Source of the DNA: Manihot esculenta
Taxonomy: Eukaryota > Streptophyta > Magnoliopsida > Malpighiales > Euphorbiaceae
Reading direction: 5' to 3'
Assembly (NCBI RefSeq): GCF_001659605.2
Contig: NC_035171.2
Coordinates: 11,290,614 to 11,354,613 of the forward strand
DNA length: 64,000 nucleotides
Shown here: positions 12,246 to 22,469 of the stretch, piece after piece
Numbering within the stretch: the stretch's first letter is position 1
Layout of the letters: every line of letters begins with the position of its first letter
Notes under the pieces: generated by a model
Told to the model about the DNA's origin: nothing
The model's database searches: none
The model's input: the letters and a program-made list of their open reading frames with translations, nothing else
Translations under genes and position numbers: made by a program

Positions 12246-13040
12246 ATTTTTTTATATAATTTATTTTTGCATTTATAAAATTTGATTATTTTTATGAAAA
12301 ATAAATGAGTTTCTCAAATGTTTTTATATATGGTTTTACAAAATCATGTATAAACCAAAAAATTTGTCTTTTAATATTATTTTTAAAATTTATTATATAA
12401 TTATGTATATCATAAATTTCATATTAATTTAAATAAAATAGTAAGATAAATAAAATATTAAATTTATTTGTTCAAAACTCTAAATAACCACCAAGAATTT
12501 GTTTACTTACCGTTTAATATTCAATAATTTTTTAATAGAAATTTAATGATGTTGGTTTTTTTTAATTGTTTTACCTATTTCTTAAAATTTAAGTTCTTAA
12601 ATAGCAATTATAAAAAGTTTAAAAATCTAAAAATAATACTTTTAAGTTTATCAAATTTAAATAAAATTTCACAATTTTTTAATGTTTAAAAATGATTTTT
12701 TTTAAATATATAATATTATATTCAAAATGTTATATAATTTATACCAGCAATGAATTAAATCAGTTTAGTGCTGCAATAAAAATTAATATTGCAATTTAAA
12801 ATTTAATTCCTCTAAAATAATATATAAGTGAAATCAAATATTAAGATAAATAAAATCTTGTTATTAATATATAATAATGTAGGATTAATAATATAAATCT
12901 TATCTTTACTTGGATTAATTTTAATTTATTTTACGTGAAACTTAATTTATTATAAAAATTAATATCTATATCAATTATTTTATTTAGAGCCATTTATTTT
13001 ATTATTCTAAATTAGTCGATCTAATTTTTTTGGTTATATA

Positions 13041-13571
13041 GACTTTTCAACTTTCAAAAGGTTAGAGATTTTGAATTTGGAGGGCAACGATAATTTAATG
13101 AAATTATTTGTTTAATTTTCATACCATTAATTAATGTAATAAGTTCTTAGATCATCTGGAGCTAATAATGCTTGGACTGGTAATTTGAATTTACAATTGT
13201 TGTATTTATAACAACTTTGAGTATTAATCACCAAATTAATTTTAAATCGTATTATGCAAAATTGATTGTAATTTAATTTATATTAGAATTTTTAATTATA
13301 AATAGTCTAATTAAAAGAAAAATTGAACAAGCTAAAGTATCTAAACTTGAGCCGGAACTTGCTTATTACTCTCTCACCTAGTTTTATAGACCTTTTTTAC
13401 AACTATTTGACAGGATTAATACTTACTTGCCTGAAATTACAAAATACAAAATACATAGGGTTTGTACTAAAATATGTACTCAACTCTTCAATACTAACAA
13501 CATTAGACATTAGAGACAATAATTTGTCAGGCAAGATTCTTGATTCAATAACTTCACTTCCCAATTTATAA
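13041..13571 (+). pseudogene. RLP pseudogene, C-terminal LRR remnants
   Basis: 13041-13110 after acceptor atatag encodes FSTFKRLEILNLEGNDN and then stops. 13323-13571 is an open stretch with LRR cores (LKYLNLSRNLL, LTTLDIRDNNLSG, ILDSITSLPNL), as in the C-terminal half of the ectodomain. The transmembrane and tail exons of a receptor-like protein are not seen downstream. The locus ends here or was truncated. Confidence 0.6.
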
Positions 13572-14342
13572 GTTTTTTTGCCGAAAGGAAATCATTTGGC
13601 TACTATTATTTCAATTCATTTATGTCAACTTGTCGCATAATAAAATAGGAAAATTAAGTCAAATTCAGGCATTGATTTTTTGTTTTTGTTACTTATACTT
13701 TATCGCCAATTATATTGGCTGGTTAAATTTCCTTTGTACTATTGAAAAGTAAAAAATTGAAGACTCACTAGGTTAGTGTGCTCCCTCGGTAAAACTGTTC
13801 AATGAGCAAATACTTGACAAGTTTAAGTTTATGAGTAACTATTTCCTAAGGTTAGGTCAAAATTACCACATACTAACAAGCTACTTGTTTGAAAATTGAA
13901 TTAACTGATCTATAACATTGATTTAGTGGAATAGTTTCTCTATTCACTTTCTCACTAAACTAAACAAGTTGTATCATTTGTTCACCTTCTGAATCAGCGA
14001 CAATCAAGTATTCAGAACATAAAATCTCCCATGATCATAAGCCAAAAAGACGGAGAGCTGGCAGAAAAAATCTTTGGTGGCCAAGCATTAACAAAACAGA
14101 AAGTTTCAATACAATAAATTTACCAAGAGGGACAGACACATTAAGATGTGATTTCTAATTTAGTAAATAATATATCAGTTTGGAGAAGTGCATAATATCA
14201 GCAAGTAACACTGACTAATGAAATTTATTATTTCAGAATCCACAACAATATTAATATAGGAGTTAACAATGTATCTATTAAGGATTTATCTTAGTCATTT
14301 AAATGGAAAGCCAAGGAGAAAGAAACATCACCATGAAGTTTT
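13572..14342. other. Spacer between RLP and glycerol kinase remnants
   Basis: Less AT-rich than its surroundings, but no frame of more than about 60 codons with a recognisable motif. Nothing else seen. Confidence 0.4.
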
Positions 14343-14588
14343 TCATATTGAGAGATCTGCCAAGCTAAAAGTCCTTTCCACGGCTTTGAACCAAGAATCC
14401 GTCCTCTTCTTCCTCGGCTGTTCATCTATTAAGGGGCGAAAAATGGTATCCGTCTTAGCCTTTTCTCCAGAAGCAAATATCTCCTCCTCTTTCCAAATCC
14501 CCACAGCCAAATCAGCAGCATAGGCCGCTGCAAGAGCTGTTGTCCCTATATCAGCATGTCTCACAACTGGAAATCCCAACAAGTCCGC
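14343..14588 (-). pseudogene. Glycerol kinase, C-terminal exon fragment
   Basis: Read on the minus strand, an acceptor (ttgtag) is followed by an open frame beginning ADLLGFPVVRHADIGTTAL, then AAAYAADLAVGIWKEEEIF, and ending AVERTFSLADLSI plus a stop. I recognise this as the C-terminal end of plant cytosolic glycerol kinase (GLI1/NHO1 type, FGGY family), which makes glycerol 3-phosphate from glycerol and ATP. Plant homologues usually have ALGAAYAAGLAVG here, so some small residues have changed. No upstream exons with the ATPase core are present on this strand at higher coordinates, and two further partial copies of the exon lie nearby, so I call it a truncated pseudogene fragment. An isolated last exon expressed from a distant upstream gene cannot be excluded. 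Confidence 0.7.
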
Positions 14589-14744
14589 CTACAAACCATT
14601 ATGAATGCAAATAATCAAGATTTAGCTGTTAGTCCATAATCGTTGAATATACGGTTTTATTTTATTTTACAGTATTAATTATAAATATTTTATAATAAAT
14701 ATGCTATTTAATTCAAAATAGCAACATACATAATTTTCTAAATC

Positions 14745-14792
14745 TCCACAGCCAAACCAGCAGCATAGGCCGCCACGGATCCAGAGAATTTG
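14745..14792 (-). pseudogene. Glycerol kinase exon fragment, second copy
   Basis: A 48-base minus-strand stretch encodes AAYAAGLAVEI, matching the glycine-rich core of the exon at 14343-14588. It is closer to the usual glycerol kinase consensus (AAGLAV) than the longer copy. It is flanked by AT-rich sequence and has no splice signals. Confidence 0.5.
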
Positions 14793-15483
14793 GTTAGAAA
14801 ACCCAATTTTAATAAATGATTCATAAAAATAAAATATATAAAATAAATATATTTAAAAATTTATAAAATTTAATAAAATATTATAATTATATTATAATTT
14901 ATCTAAATTTTTTATCAATTAAAATATATTAATAACAACTCCATTTTTAATGTTAATGAACCGATGAATAGCTTTATCTTTCCTCTATCGACTTTTAATA
15001 ATATTTATTATAGAAAAAAATATTTCGAATATGAACGGTAAATTTATAAAAAAATAATATAATGTTTATTATAAAAATTATTTTTTAAATTAAATTATCT
15101 AACCCATTAGTTATACAAATAATATTTTCATTTTATTTTTCTAAATTTAAATAATCTAATCTATTATCTATGAAAAATAATATTTCATTTATATTTAAGT
15201 ATATTTAAATTTAAATTATCTAATCTATTACCCATTAAATTTATATTTTTAAAATTAAATTATTTTTTAACTTTAAATATTCCACAAAACTCATTAATTA
15301 ATAAAATATTAATCATAAAACACTTTTATTTATAAAAATTTAAAATTTATTTCTCTAAATTTATATAGCTTAACAAATAATTTAATTATATAAATAGATT
15401 AAAAATTAATTAAGTGAAATAATTTTTTAATAATAAAAATAGTGTATAAAATTAAATTACGCAATGAATAAATAACCCTTTAG

Positions 15484-15565
15484 TCCCACTGCTCTCCGTC
15501 CCTGAACATAGACCGCTCCAAGAGCTATCAGCAGGTCTCACAACTGGGAATCCCAAGAAGTCCGC
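15484..15565 (-). pseudogene. Glycerol kinase exon fragment, third copy
   Basis: On the minus strand an acceptor-like ttatag precedes ADFLGFPVVRPADS, the exon start seen at 14588. The intron side is shared too: cataatggtttgtag against cataatggtttatag and about 100 bases beyond. The copy breaks after about 80 bases. Exon and intron sequence are therefore both duplicated. Confidence 0.55.
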
Positions 15566-16009
15566 CTATAAACCATTATGAATGCAAATAACTAAGATTT
15601 GAGTGGTTGTCTATAATAGTTAAATATACCATTCACATTGAAATTTTATTTTATAGTAATAATTATAAATATTTATAATAAATATATTATTTAATTTAAA
15701 TAGTAATATATATAAAATAATTAAAAATAATATCTTTATTATAAAATTTTTATAATTATTAATATAAAATAAAATATATCTATGATAAAAATTATTAACA
15801 GATTACTATTATTTTTAAAATTAAATATATCATTTAACTATAATTAATATTATTTTTATACTGAACAAACCCTTGTGGGGATTAATCAGACTATATTATA
15901 AATCTTAAAAATCATTTAATCAATTTCATCTGCAACATTGGCATTTTTCTTCCTGGCTAGAAATATAAAATGGTGATATATCTTGATTTGATAGGATATT
16001 TATGACAGA

Positions 16010-16240
16010 ATTATTTGCAATGGTTTGTCGTTGAATTTGGGACTTTTGGGTAGTCTTTCTGTTGCTGCAGAGGTAAAACTCCTCCGAAAACTTCCAAATA
16101 CATGTCCTTGCTTCAAAAAAATAGGAAATGTAAGTTAACTTGTTTTATTCTTGCAAGTATATCAGGTACGTGAAACAAGTCCATCGCTTCGAATAGCCGA
16201 GTTACAAAAATCATGTGGAGATTCTTCAGTTTACAAACAG
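16010..16240 (+). pseudogene. Exon-like fragments of an unrecognised gene
   Basis: Two short stretches look like exons. One ends near 16072 (CNGLSLNLGLLGSLSVAAE, followed by gtaaaa). The other lies between atatcag and a gt at 16241 (VRETSPSLRIAELQKSCGD and SSVYKQ). I do not recognise the protein. The hAT MITE at 16248 sits at the second donor. It could be a gene relic; confidence is low. Confidence 0.25.
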
Positions 16241-16247
16241 GTATATT

Positions 16248-16398
16248 CAGGGGCGGAGGGAGGGTACGGCAAGGGGGCACGTGCCGTACCGGCGATCGAA
16301 AAATGCTTTGAAGAGGGATGAAGGTGCCGCAGCGGCGCAGCCGGTGGTACCGCAGCAGTGCGCAGCGGTACCAAAGGGAAACTCCTCCCTCCGCCCTG
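16248..16398. mobile_element. GC-rich hAT-type MITE, 151 bp, with perfect 8-bp target duplication
   Basis: The ends are CAGGGGCGGAGGGAGG on the left and, in reverse complement, CAGGGCGGAGGGAGG on the right: inverted repeats of about 15 bp with one base inserted. The element is flanked on both sides by GGTATATT (16240-16247 and 16399-16406). Eight-base duplications and ends beginning CAGGG are hallmarks of the hAT superfamily. The interior is strikingly GC-rich, with further short palindromes around gcacgtgc and ggtaccgc, and has no transposase. It must be mobilised in trans if at all. The perfect duplication suggests fairly recent insertion. Confidence 0.85.
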
Positions 16399-16406
16399 GG
16401 TATATT

Positions 16407-17610
16407 ATTGATTTCCTTCCTTTAATTTGTGCATACTTAACCAATAATACTTAATCTCTATCTCTCACTTTCTTACATTCTATTTCCACCTGACCTGATT
16501 GACATTTGATAAATAAACAACGAAATACTGATTGCTTTAAGAATTGCTATTCCAAGATTATAGAACATTGAATAAAACCTCATGTAGATTGAAATTCAGA
16601 TGCAGATTGGCTAAATTTTCATTTTTGGAATTGAGTGGACCAATTAAATTGAGGTGGGTATTTTAGAATATATAATATGAGATTTCTTGGCATAATTCTC
16701 CATTTGATTTTCCAAACTTTCTTCTTAAGTTCCAAATTTCTCCTTTTCATTAGAAATCCAATCAAAATTTTATGGCAAAAGTTAATGTAAAAATCAACTT
16801 GAAATATTTAATTTAGTTGCTTAATGTAACCCTATATAATATATAATTTATAAAATATTAATTTATAAAGTTATAATATAAACGAAAATATAATTATATA
16901 TTATTGAAAAAATAATATTACACTTTAGTATTATTGATAAAAATATAAATAATATTTAGTTTAGGTATATATGTTAATTAAAGAAATTAAATTAATTCCA
17001 TTTAATTAAATTACATATTATCAAAAATAGTTAAAATGAATTGATAAAAACACACTCATCCTGAAAGTTCTCTTCTAGGACCAGAATTTTAAAAACACGG
17101 TGCTCAAAGAAAATTTAACTTAATTTTTCTTTGCAAACACTCAAAAATAAAAAAAATCCAAGTCTCACTGCCATGATTTTTATTGTATTTTTTTTATTAC
17201 TTCAATCATAAAAAATTATATTAATTTAGTTTTTACTCAAGCGATTTTAGTTTTTCACAATCCTTTTTTTAAAAAAAATATTTTACATTTTTAACATTTA
17301 AGTCAATGAAAAAAATAATTAATAAAAAATATTTTTTATCAAAATAAAAATATATTATTTTCTGTATTTTAAAATTTTATTAAAATATTTTAATTTTTAA
17401 ATTAAAATTATAATAAGGTTATTAAATTAAATTTTTAAAAATTAACAATAAATTATAAAATAAATTACATTTTAATATTTAAATTATATTATAATTATCA
17501 GACTGTATTTTTAAAATTAAATATTTAAATCTCTTAATTTTCATTCAGTTTAAATATATAATCTCTTCATTTATTTCTTCATTAATTTAAAAATAAATAA
17601 CTAATCACAC
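16407..17610. other. AT-rich spacer with pieces of the upstream repeats
   Basis: No gene seen. 16555-16640 is a diverged piece of the repeat at 2382/4516. 17170-17430 matches 180-350 (gcgagtcatcttagtttt-like, catttttaatatttaagtca-like). Otherwise simple AT-rich sequence. Confidence 0.5.
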
Positions 17611-17952
17611 TTAGTCCTTAGATTCAAAAACTTCTTCTTCCTTAAGAAGAACCTTAGCCGCAAGCGCAACCCTCTCTTCATACACAGTCAATCTCCGTCC
17701 GTGACCTGCAGTCGCTGGTAGCCTGCGAATCGGTGGATCGTGCAACGATTGCACCTCCGCCAGCACCGAGCTAGCCGAGAGCCACAACGTCGGCGAAATC
17801 GAGAGGCTCATTCTTTCGGTTTCTCTTCTGCTGACGAGGAGGACGATCTCCATGCGGACGCTGCGGCTGCATTGGACGGTGTCTGTGCTTCGCTAGCGAT
17901 AAATACGCAATGGTCACTATCCACGTCACCTATTGTCGGGCGATCCAATTGA
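17611..17952. other. GC-rich island with short overlapping open frames, unrecognised
   Basis: A stretch of about 340 bases, GC-rich compared with its flanks, is open on the minus strand for 80 codons (17611-17853) and on the plus strand for 70 (17740-17952). The minus frame is rich in Arg, Ala, Glu and Leu; neither frame shows a motif I know. It could be a gene-derived fragment carried into the spacer. The two open frames may simply reflect low stop density in GC-rich DNA. Confidence 0.25.
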
Positions 17953-18330
17953 CGGGCTAAAGATAAAATCTTGTTTTTTCTAAAATTTCCGCCATTTTCA
18001 ATTTTTTTATATTAAATCAAATATATAACATCAACTACTTTATTTTTATACATAAACATAAAACAATTTGCAATTCTCTCACTTATTACTGTTTCTCAAA
18101 TTTTTTGAATATAAAATTCAAGGAATTATAAATAGTCGTTCAATTTTTATATATTAATTTTCACTATTTTTAATTTTTTAATATAAAATAAAATTAAATA
18201 TATAATATTAACTCATTTCTTTTTATACACATAAAATAATTTAAATTCTTTTTATTTATTATCGTTTTATAAATTTTTTAACATAGAATTTAAATAATTA
18301 TAAACACTTAAATCCTTCTATTTTTATATA

Positions 18331-19387
18331 GAAAAAATTATTTTTTAATCTCTAAAATATAGTATAATTAACAGATTCGTCCTTTTAATTTTAGAATTCA
18401 ACACTTTCATCCCTGAAATTTAATTTTATCAAAATTTAAGGTCCATCTGTAAAAAATACCGTTAGTAGCAAAAAAAATAACTGAATTACCTTTCTAAAAT
18501 TCAACACTTTAATCCCTGTAATTTAATTTTTACAAATTTATAGATCTCCCTCAAAGAATTGAAAGAAAAAAAATATATTTTTGTCCCTAAAATATTACAT
18601 AATTAACAGATTTATCCCTCTATTTTTCGAATTCAATACTCTAGTACTTAAAGTTTAATTTCATCAAAATTTAAGAAAGAAAATCTCAAACTCAATCTCC
18701 ATGAATAAATAAAAATTTCAATAAATTTAATATTCAAATTCAACAAAGATAATAAAAATCAAAATATATAAAATTTAAAATTTTAAAAATAAAAAGTTAA
18801 AATTTAATAAAAAATTATTTTTGTGATGCCATTCGCTATCAATCACTCGCCATTTAAAAATTTTATTAAAACGTATCTGACATTTTAAAAAGTTTATTAG
18901 TTAGTCTTTCCGTTAATTTTAGTTATTAAATATTATAAAAAAATTTTAAAATACTTTGATATAGAGGGATTAATTAGTAAATTTTTTAATAATTTGAGAG
19001 ACCAACTAATAATTTTTTCTAAACTATAGGGACTAAATAGTAAAAAAATTAGTAATAAAATTAATAGAGAAACTAACTAGTAGACCTTTTAAAATGTCAG
19101 TGATATTTTAATATATTTTTTAAAATTGAAAGATTAAATAGCGAGTTTTTCCATATTACATAGACTAAATAATAAATTTTTTATTTTATTATTGATAAGG
19201 ATATTTTTAGAATTATATTTATTCTCTTTTCAAGTGGAAATTATTAACTTAACAGAGATTTTTGACAGAGAAATCTTGAATTTTAACGGAATTAAACCAA
19301 TCTAAAAAAATGAAAGTATTAGATTTTAAAAATAGAGTAACAAATTCGTTAATTATATTGTATTTTAGAAATTAAAAATAATTTTTC
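18331..19387. mobile_element. Mutator-like non-autonomous element with long terminal inverted repeats
   Basis: The sequence from 18331 (gaaaaaattattttttaatc) matches the reverse complement of the sequence ending at 19387 (ttaaaaataatttttc). The match continues inward for about 150 bases, through words such as tataattaac, ccgttaa and aaatttaa, with substitutions. The flanks read tttttatata (18321-18330) and tttttacata (19388-19397): a 9-10-base duplication with one mismatch. Long inverted repeats with a 9-10-bp duplication are typical of Mutator-like elements. There is no transposase. Another MITE (18854-19122) sits in the middle. Confidence 0.65.
18854..19122. mobile_element. MITE with about 40-bp TIRs, copy 2, nested in the Mutator-like element
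   Basis: Left end attaaaacgtatctgacatt and right end aatgtcagtgatattttaat pair as inverted repeats over about 40 bases, including the shared aaaatgtcag core and actaactagta inner part. The interior matches 3691-3961. Its position inside another element, itself repeated elsewhere, supports independent transposition. Confidence 0.6.
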
Positions 19388-20004
19388 TTTTTACATATTT
19401 AAAACAAATCTTTTATGTATTGTATGGTATAATAAGAAATATTATGAGAGGTTTAATGAATAATTTATTTTTAAATTACCAGAAAATAGATAGAAATAAT
19501 ATATTTAAACGGATAAAGAAAAAATATTTAAATTTAATTTTAAAATATAAAAATTAATTTATTAATTATAATATCTATCAAAAATTAAAATATAATTTAT
19601 CTTAAATTATAAAATAATCCATAAAATTTTACGATATTCAATCCATTAAAACTCAAAGCAAATTAATTCATAAATAACTTATTTAATTAAAATTATTAAA
19701 TTTATTATTTTTAAATTAAATTCATTCCACTAGTAAATATATCAAACTGTTTATACTTTATTAGAGATTTAATTAAAAAAAAATCGGTCTATCTTGTAAC
19801 TTTATTAAGCAAATAAATTTAATTTATTGATATTTAATTTGAGTGTAAAATGAATCAATTTTAATTCTGTTTGATTTCAAACGAAAATTATGACGAATCA
19901 CTTAAAACACTTCAAAATTGACTGGCTCGCTTGGTTTTACACCCTGCTATTTCCCTCGATCCGTTCTAACCCGAATCCGAACCAAGCACATACGGAGCGG
20001 ACCG

Positions 20005-20157
20005 ACGCCCATTAAGCGAACGCTCGACCGCCACTTTGTCCTACGCCAATTGCTTCCGATTCCGCCCAAAATAACTGATTGGTGCTTGCCGTCGCCCAGC
20101 CCCACCGCGCCAAGAACCCCTTAGCGTCGAGCGAAAGAAAGAGACAAATTAACATTG
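20005..20157 (+). promoter_or_regulatory. 5' flank and probable leader of the NAA30-like gene
   Basis: Composition shifts from AT-rich to GC-richer at about 19920, as is common at plant gene starts. I saw no clear TATA box. The first in-frame ATG of the acetyltransferase is at 20158, preceded by an A-rich context (ttaacattg). Confidence 0.35.
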
Positions 20158-22469
20158 ATGGAGAAAAGCAATGAAGTAGAACGAAAAAGAGAGCAGAAGG
20201 CAGAATTCGACGCATCGGAGATAGAATATGTAAGCTACGGCGGCGAACACCACTTACCACTAATTATGGGACTCGTCGACCAAGAGCTCAGCGAGCCCTA
20301 CTCCATCTTCACATACCGTTACTTCGTCTATCTATGGCCTCAGCTTTCTTTCCTGGTATTTCTATTTATACATGTCAATTGCCAAGATTTCTCTTTCTTT
20401 CTGGTCTTGATTTCCATGATAATTCAATTTTTGTTCGTCTTAGGCATTTCACAAAGGAAAATGCGTCGGGACTGTAGTTTGCAAGATGGGGGAGCATCGG
20501 AATACAACGTTTAGGGGCTACATTGCAATGTTAGTTGTCATCAAACCTTACCGTGGAAAAGGCATTGGTAGGTAACATTGAATCATTGATACTACTTGTT
20601 TCAATTTGTTTCCTCTTGATTTTAGTGGCTGGATGTGTATGAGTAACATTAAATTTGTGAATATTCATGGGGTTCCATTCTTTGCTGTGTCTTGTTTGTT
20701 TGTTTGTTTGTTGAATTATAATATAGATTCTTTTTTGTTAATTTATGTTGAAATTCTTTATGCTGCAGCCACTGAACTTGTTACCAGATCTATTAAAGTA
20801 ATGATGGAATCAGGATGTGAAGAGGTATGATGCTAAATTTGGTTTTATGGTTTTCCTTTTTGGTTTAATCAGTCAGCTTAATCTTTGCATTACCCTGCAA
20901 ACCATGTTACAATTGGAAGTGATGCTGCGTCGCTGGAGTGTTGAATTTGTTGCTTTCTTTTCTTTCTGTTTTCAAGCATTGTATAGCTTTTCTCCTATCT
21001 TGTTCTTTCCTGTTTTCTTTTTTGTTCCAGTGTCATATGATGGTGATGCCTATGAACACACCGTATTTTCTCATTTATCTCTTTATTTTTACTTAAACGC
21101 ATAGTACTTTTACCAATTCATGCACACAACTAACTATTAATTTGATGATGGCTGACTGGGCAATGCTTGCTGCCAAAGTTGGTGGCTTGAAGGTCTAAAT
21201 GGGATTGAAATTGTATTCTGATGGAAATTTTGGTTTCTCTTCATCATGACATTGGAAATGTAGAATTTTATGTTTGGGTGAATATAAGCATTCATTTTCA
21301 TCGAAATTAGTACACAAATTACTATTGCATAAAACCAAGTGAGTGTGACGAAGTTAATATTATCATTCAGGTACAAGGTTTTTGTTTCTTCTCTCTGTGT
21401 ATTATACCTGCTAGAAGCATCAAATTTGCTGGTACATTAGCAGGTCTGTAAGTCTGTTAATGCGTCATAGCTCAAATATCGAATGGAAGTACCTTCATGA
21501 ATGAGAAAAGCAAATACAGGGAAAGATTGCCTTTTAGTCTATTATTCCCAAGTCTGCCTCCCCAAGCATTGCTCATGATAAGAACTTCAAAGGCAGCTCT
21601 TAGTTATGCCCCTCTTCAGGATACAGGGGAGGCAATCCTCACTTATTAGTGAGAGGATTGCCTTTATCAGTAACCATGATTTTTAATAATTTTTTTTTGT
21701 TCAATAACTCGGTGCTTTGGTGAGGAAATGCAGCTACATTGTGTTGAGATTTACTTGTTTTCCTGATGATCATAACTAATGCTTTAGTTCCATAACTGGA
21801 TATTATCTGATTTTCTTGGATGGATTTTTTACCCTTTCCACAATTATGCAAAGATGTAGAGTTGAGAAGGGGGAAACATTTTAAAAATGGTATTGAGTTG
21901 GCTTCCATCTAGGTTTGTTTCCTCATCTACGTAGAAGTTAGGAGATGGATTCTGCTTGAGTGAACTATTTACTATTCTTTTAGCGATTCTATTGCTTAAG
22001 AGTCCACGTGCACTTTTTCTTTCTGCTTGCTTTTGCTCGAACAAATCCCAATAGGATCATTCTTATGTTTCATGAGAGCATTTTCTCTTTGTAAGAGGGG
22101 GATGAAAATCTTGCTCATGATGCTTAATAAGGCTCCAAATTTTAAACTAGTTGGACCGGCTCTATGGTTTGCTTTTCCTTTCTGCTAAATGACGATATAG
22201 AATTGTTTACTTGTTTTCTGAAGGTGACGTTAGAAGCAGAAGTCACAAACAAAGGAGCACTTGCTTTATATGGCCGTCTAGGGTTTATTAGAGCAAAACG
22301 GCTATTCCGGTACTATCTGAATGGTGTTGATGCATTTCGCCTGAAGCTACTATTCCCCCAACCGGAGTTGCACCCATCTCTGCCTATGGCAGCCTGTATA
22401 GAAGATAGCGATGGGCATAATGACCGTCTTCTGGTAGAAGGGTGTTCTGAACCTCGTATTGGCTTGTAA
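20158..22469 (+). CDS. NAA30: N-alpha-acetyltransferase 30 (MAK3/NAA30 type), catalytic subunit of NatC
   Basis: Four exons join with consistent phase: 20158-20355, 20444-20567, 20769-20824 and 22224-22469, giving 207 codons plus a stop. The product is a GNAT-fold acetyltransferase. Exon 1 has the substrate-side segment [11 protein letters not shown]. Exon 2 has the acetyl-CoA loop YRGKGIA (R-x-x-G-x-G/A, completed by exon 3). Exon 4 has the NAA30 signature [20 protein letters not shown] followed by [17 protein letters not shown]. The family acetylates N-terminal Met followed by a hydrophobic residue, co-translationally on ribosomes, in a complex with NAA35 and NAA38. The length is close to that of other plant members (about 190 aa), with a slightly longer, less conserved tail of about 25 residues. 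All introns are GT-AG; intron 3 is long (about 1.4 kb). The ATG at 20158 is chosen because the N-terminus then matches the usual family length. The gene looks intact. Confidence 0.9.
21630..21663. repeat. Short hairpin in intron 3 of the NAA30-like gene
   Basis: Arms aggcaatcctcact and agtgagaggattgcct can pair over 14 bases with a two-base bulge and a 4-base loop. It may be the core of a small foldback element or chance; no target duplication was seen. Confidence 0.4.

Noticed and set aside
17740..17952. Plus-strand frame of the GC island as a coding exon
   Set aside because: An equally good frame lies on the other strand and neither has a motif or a splice context.
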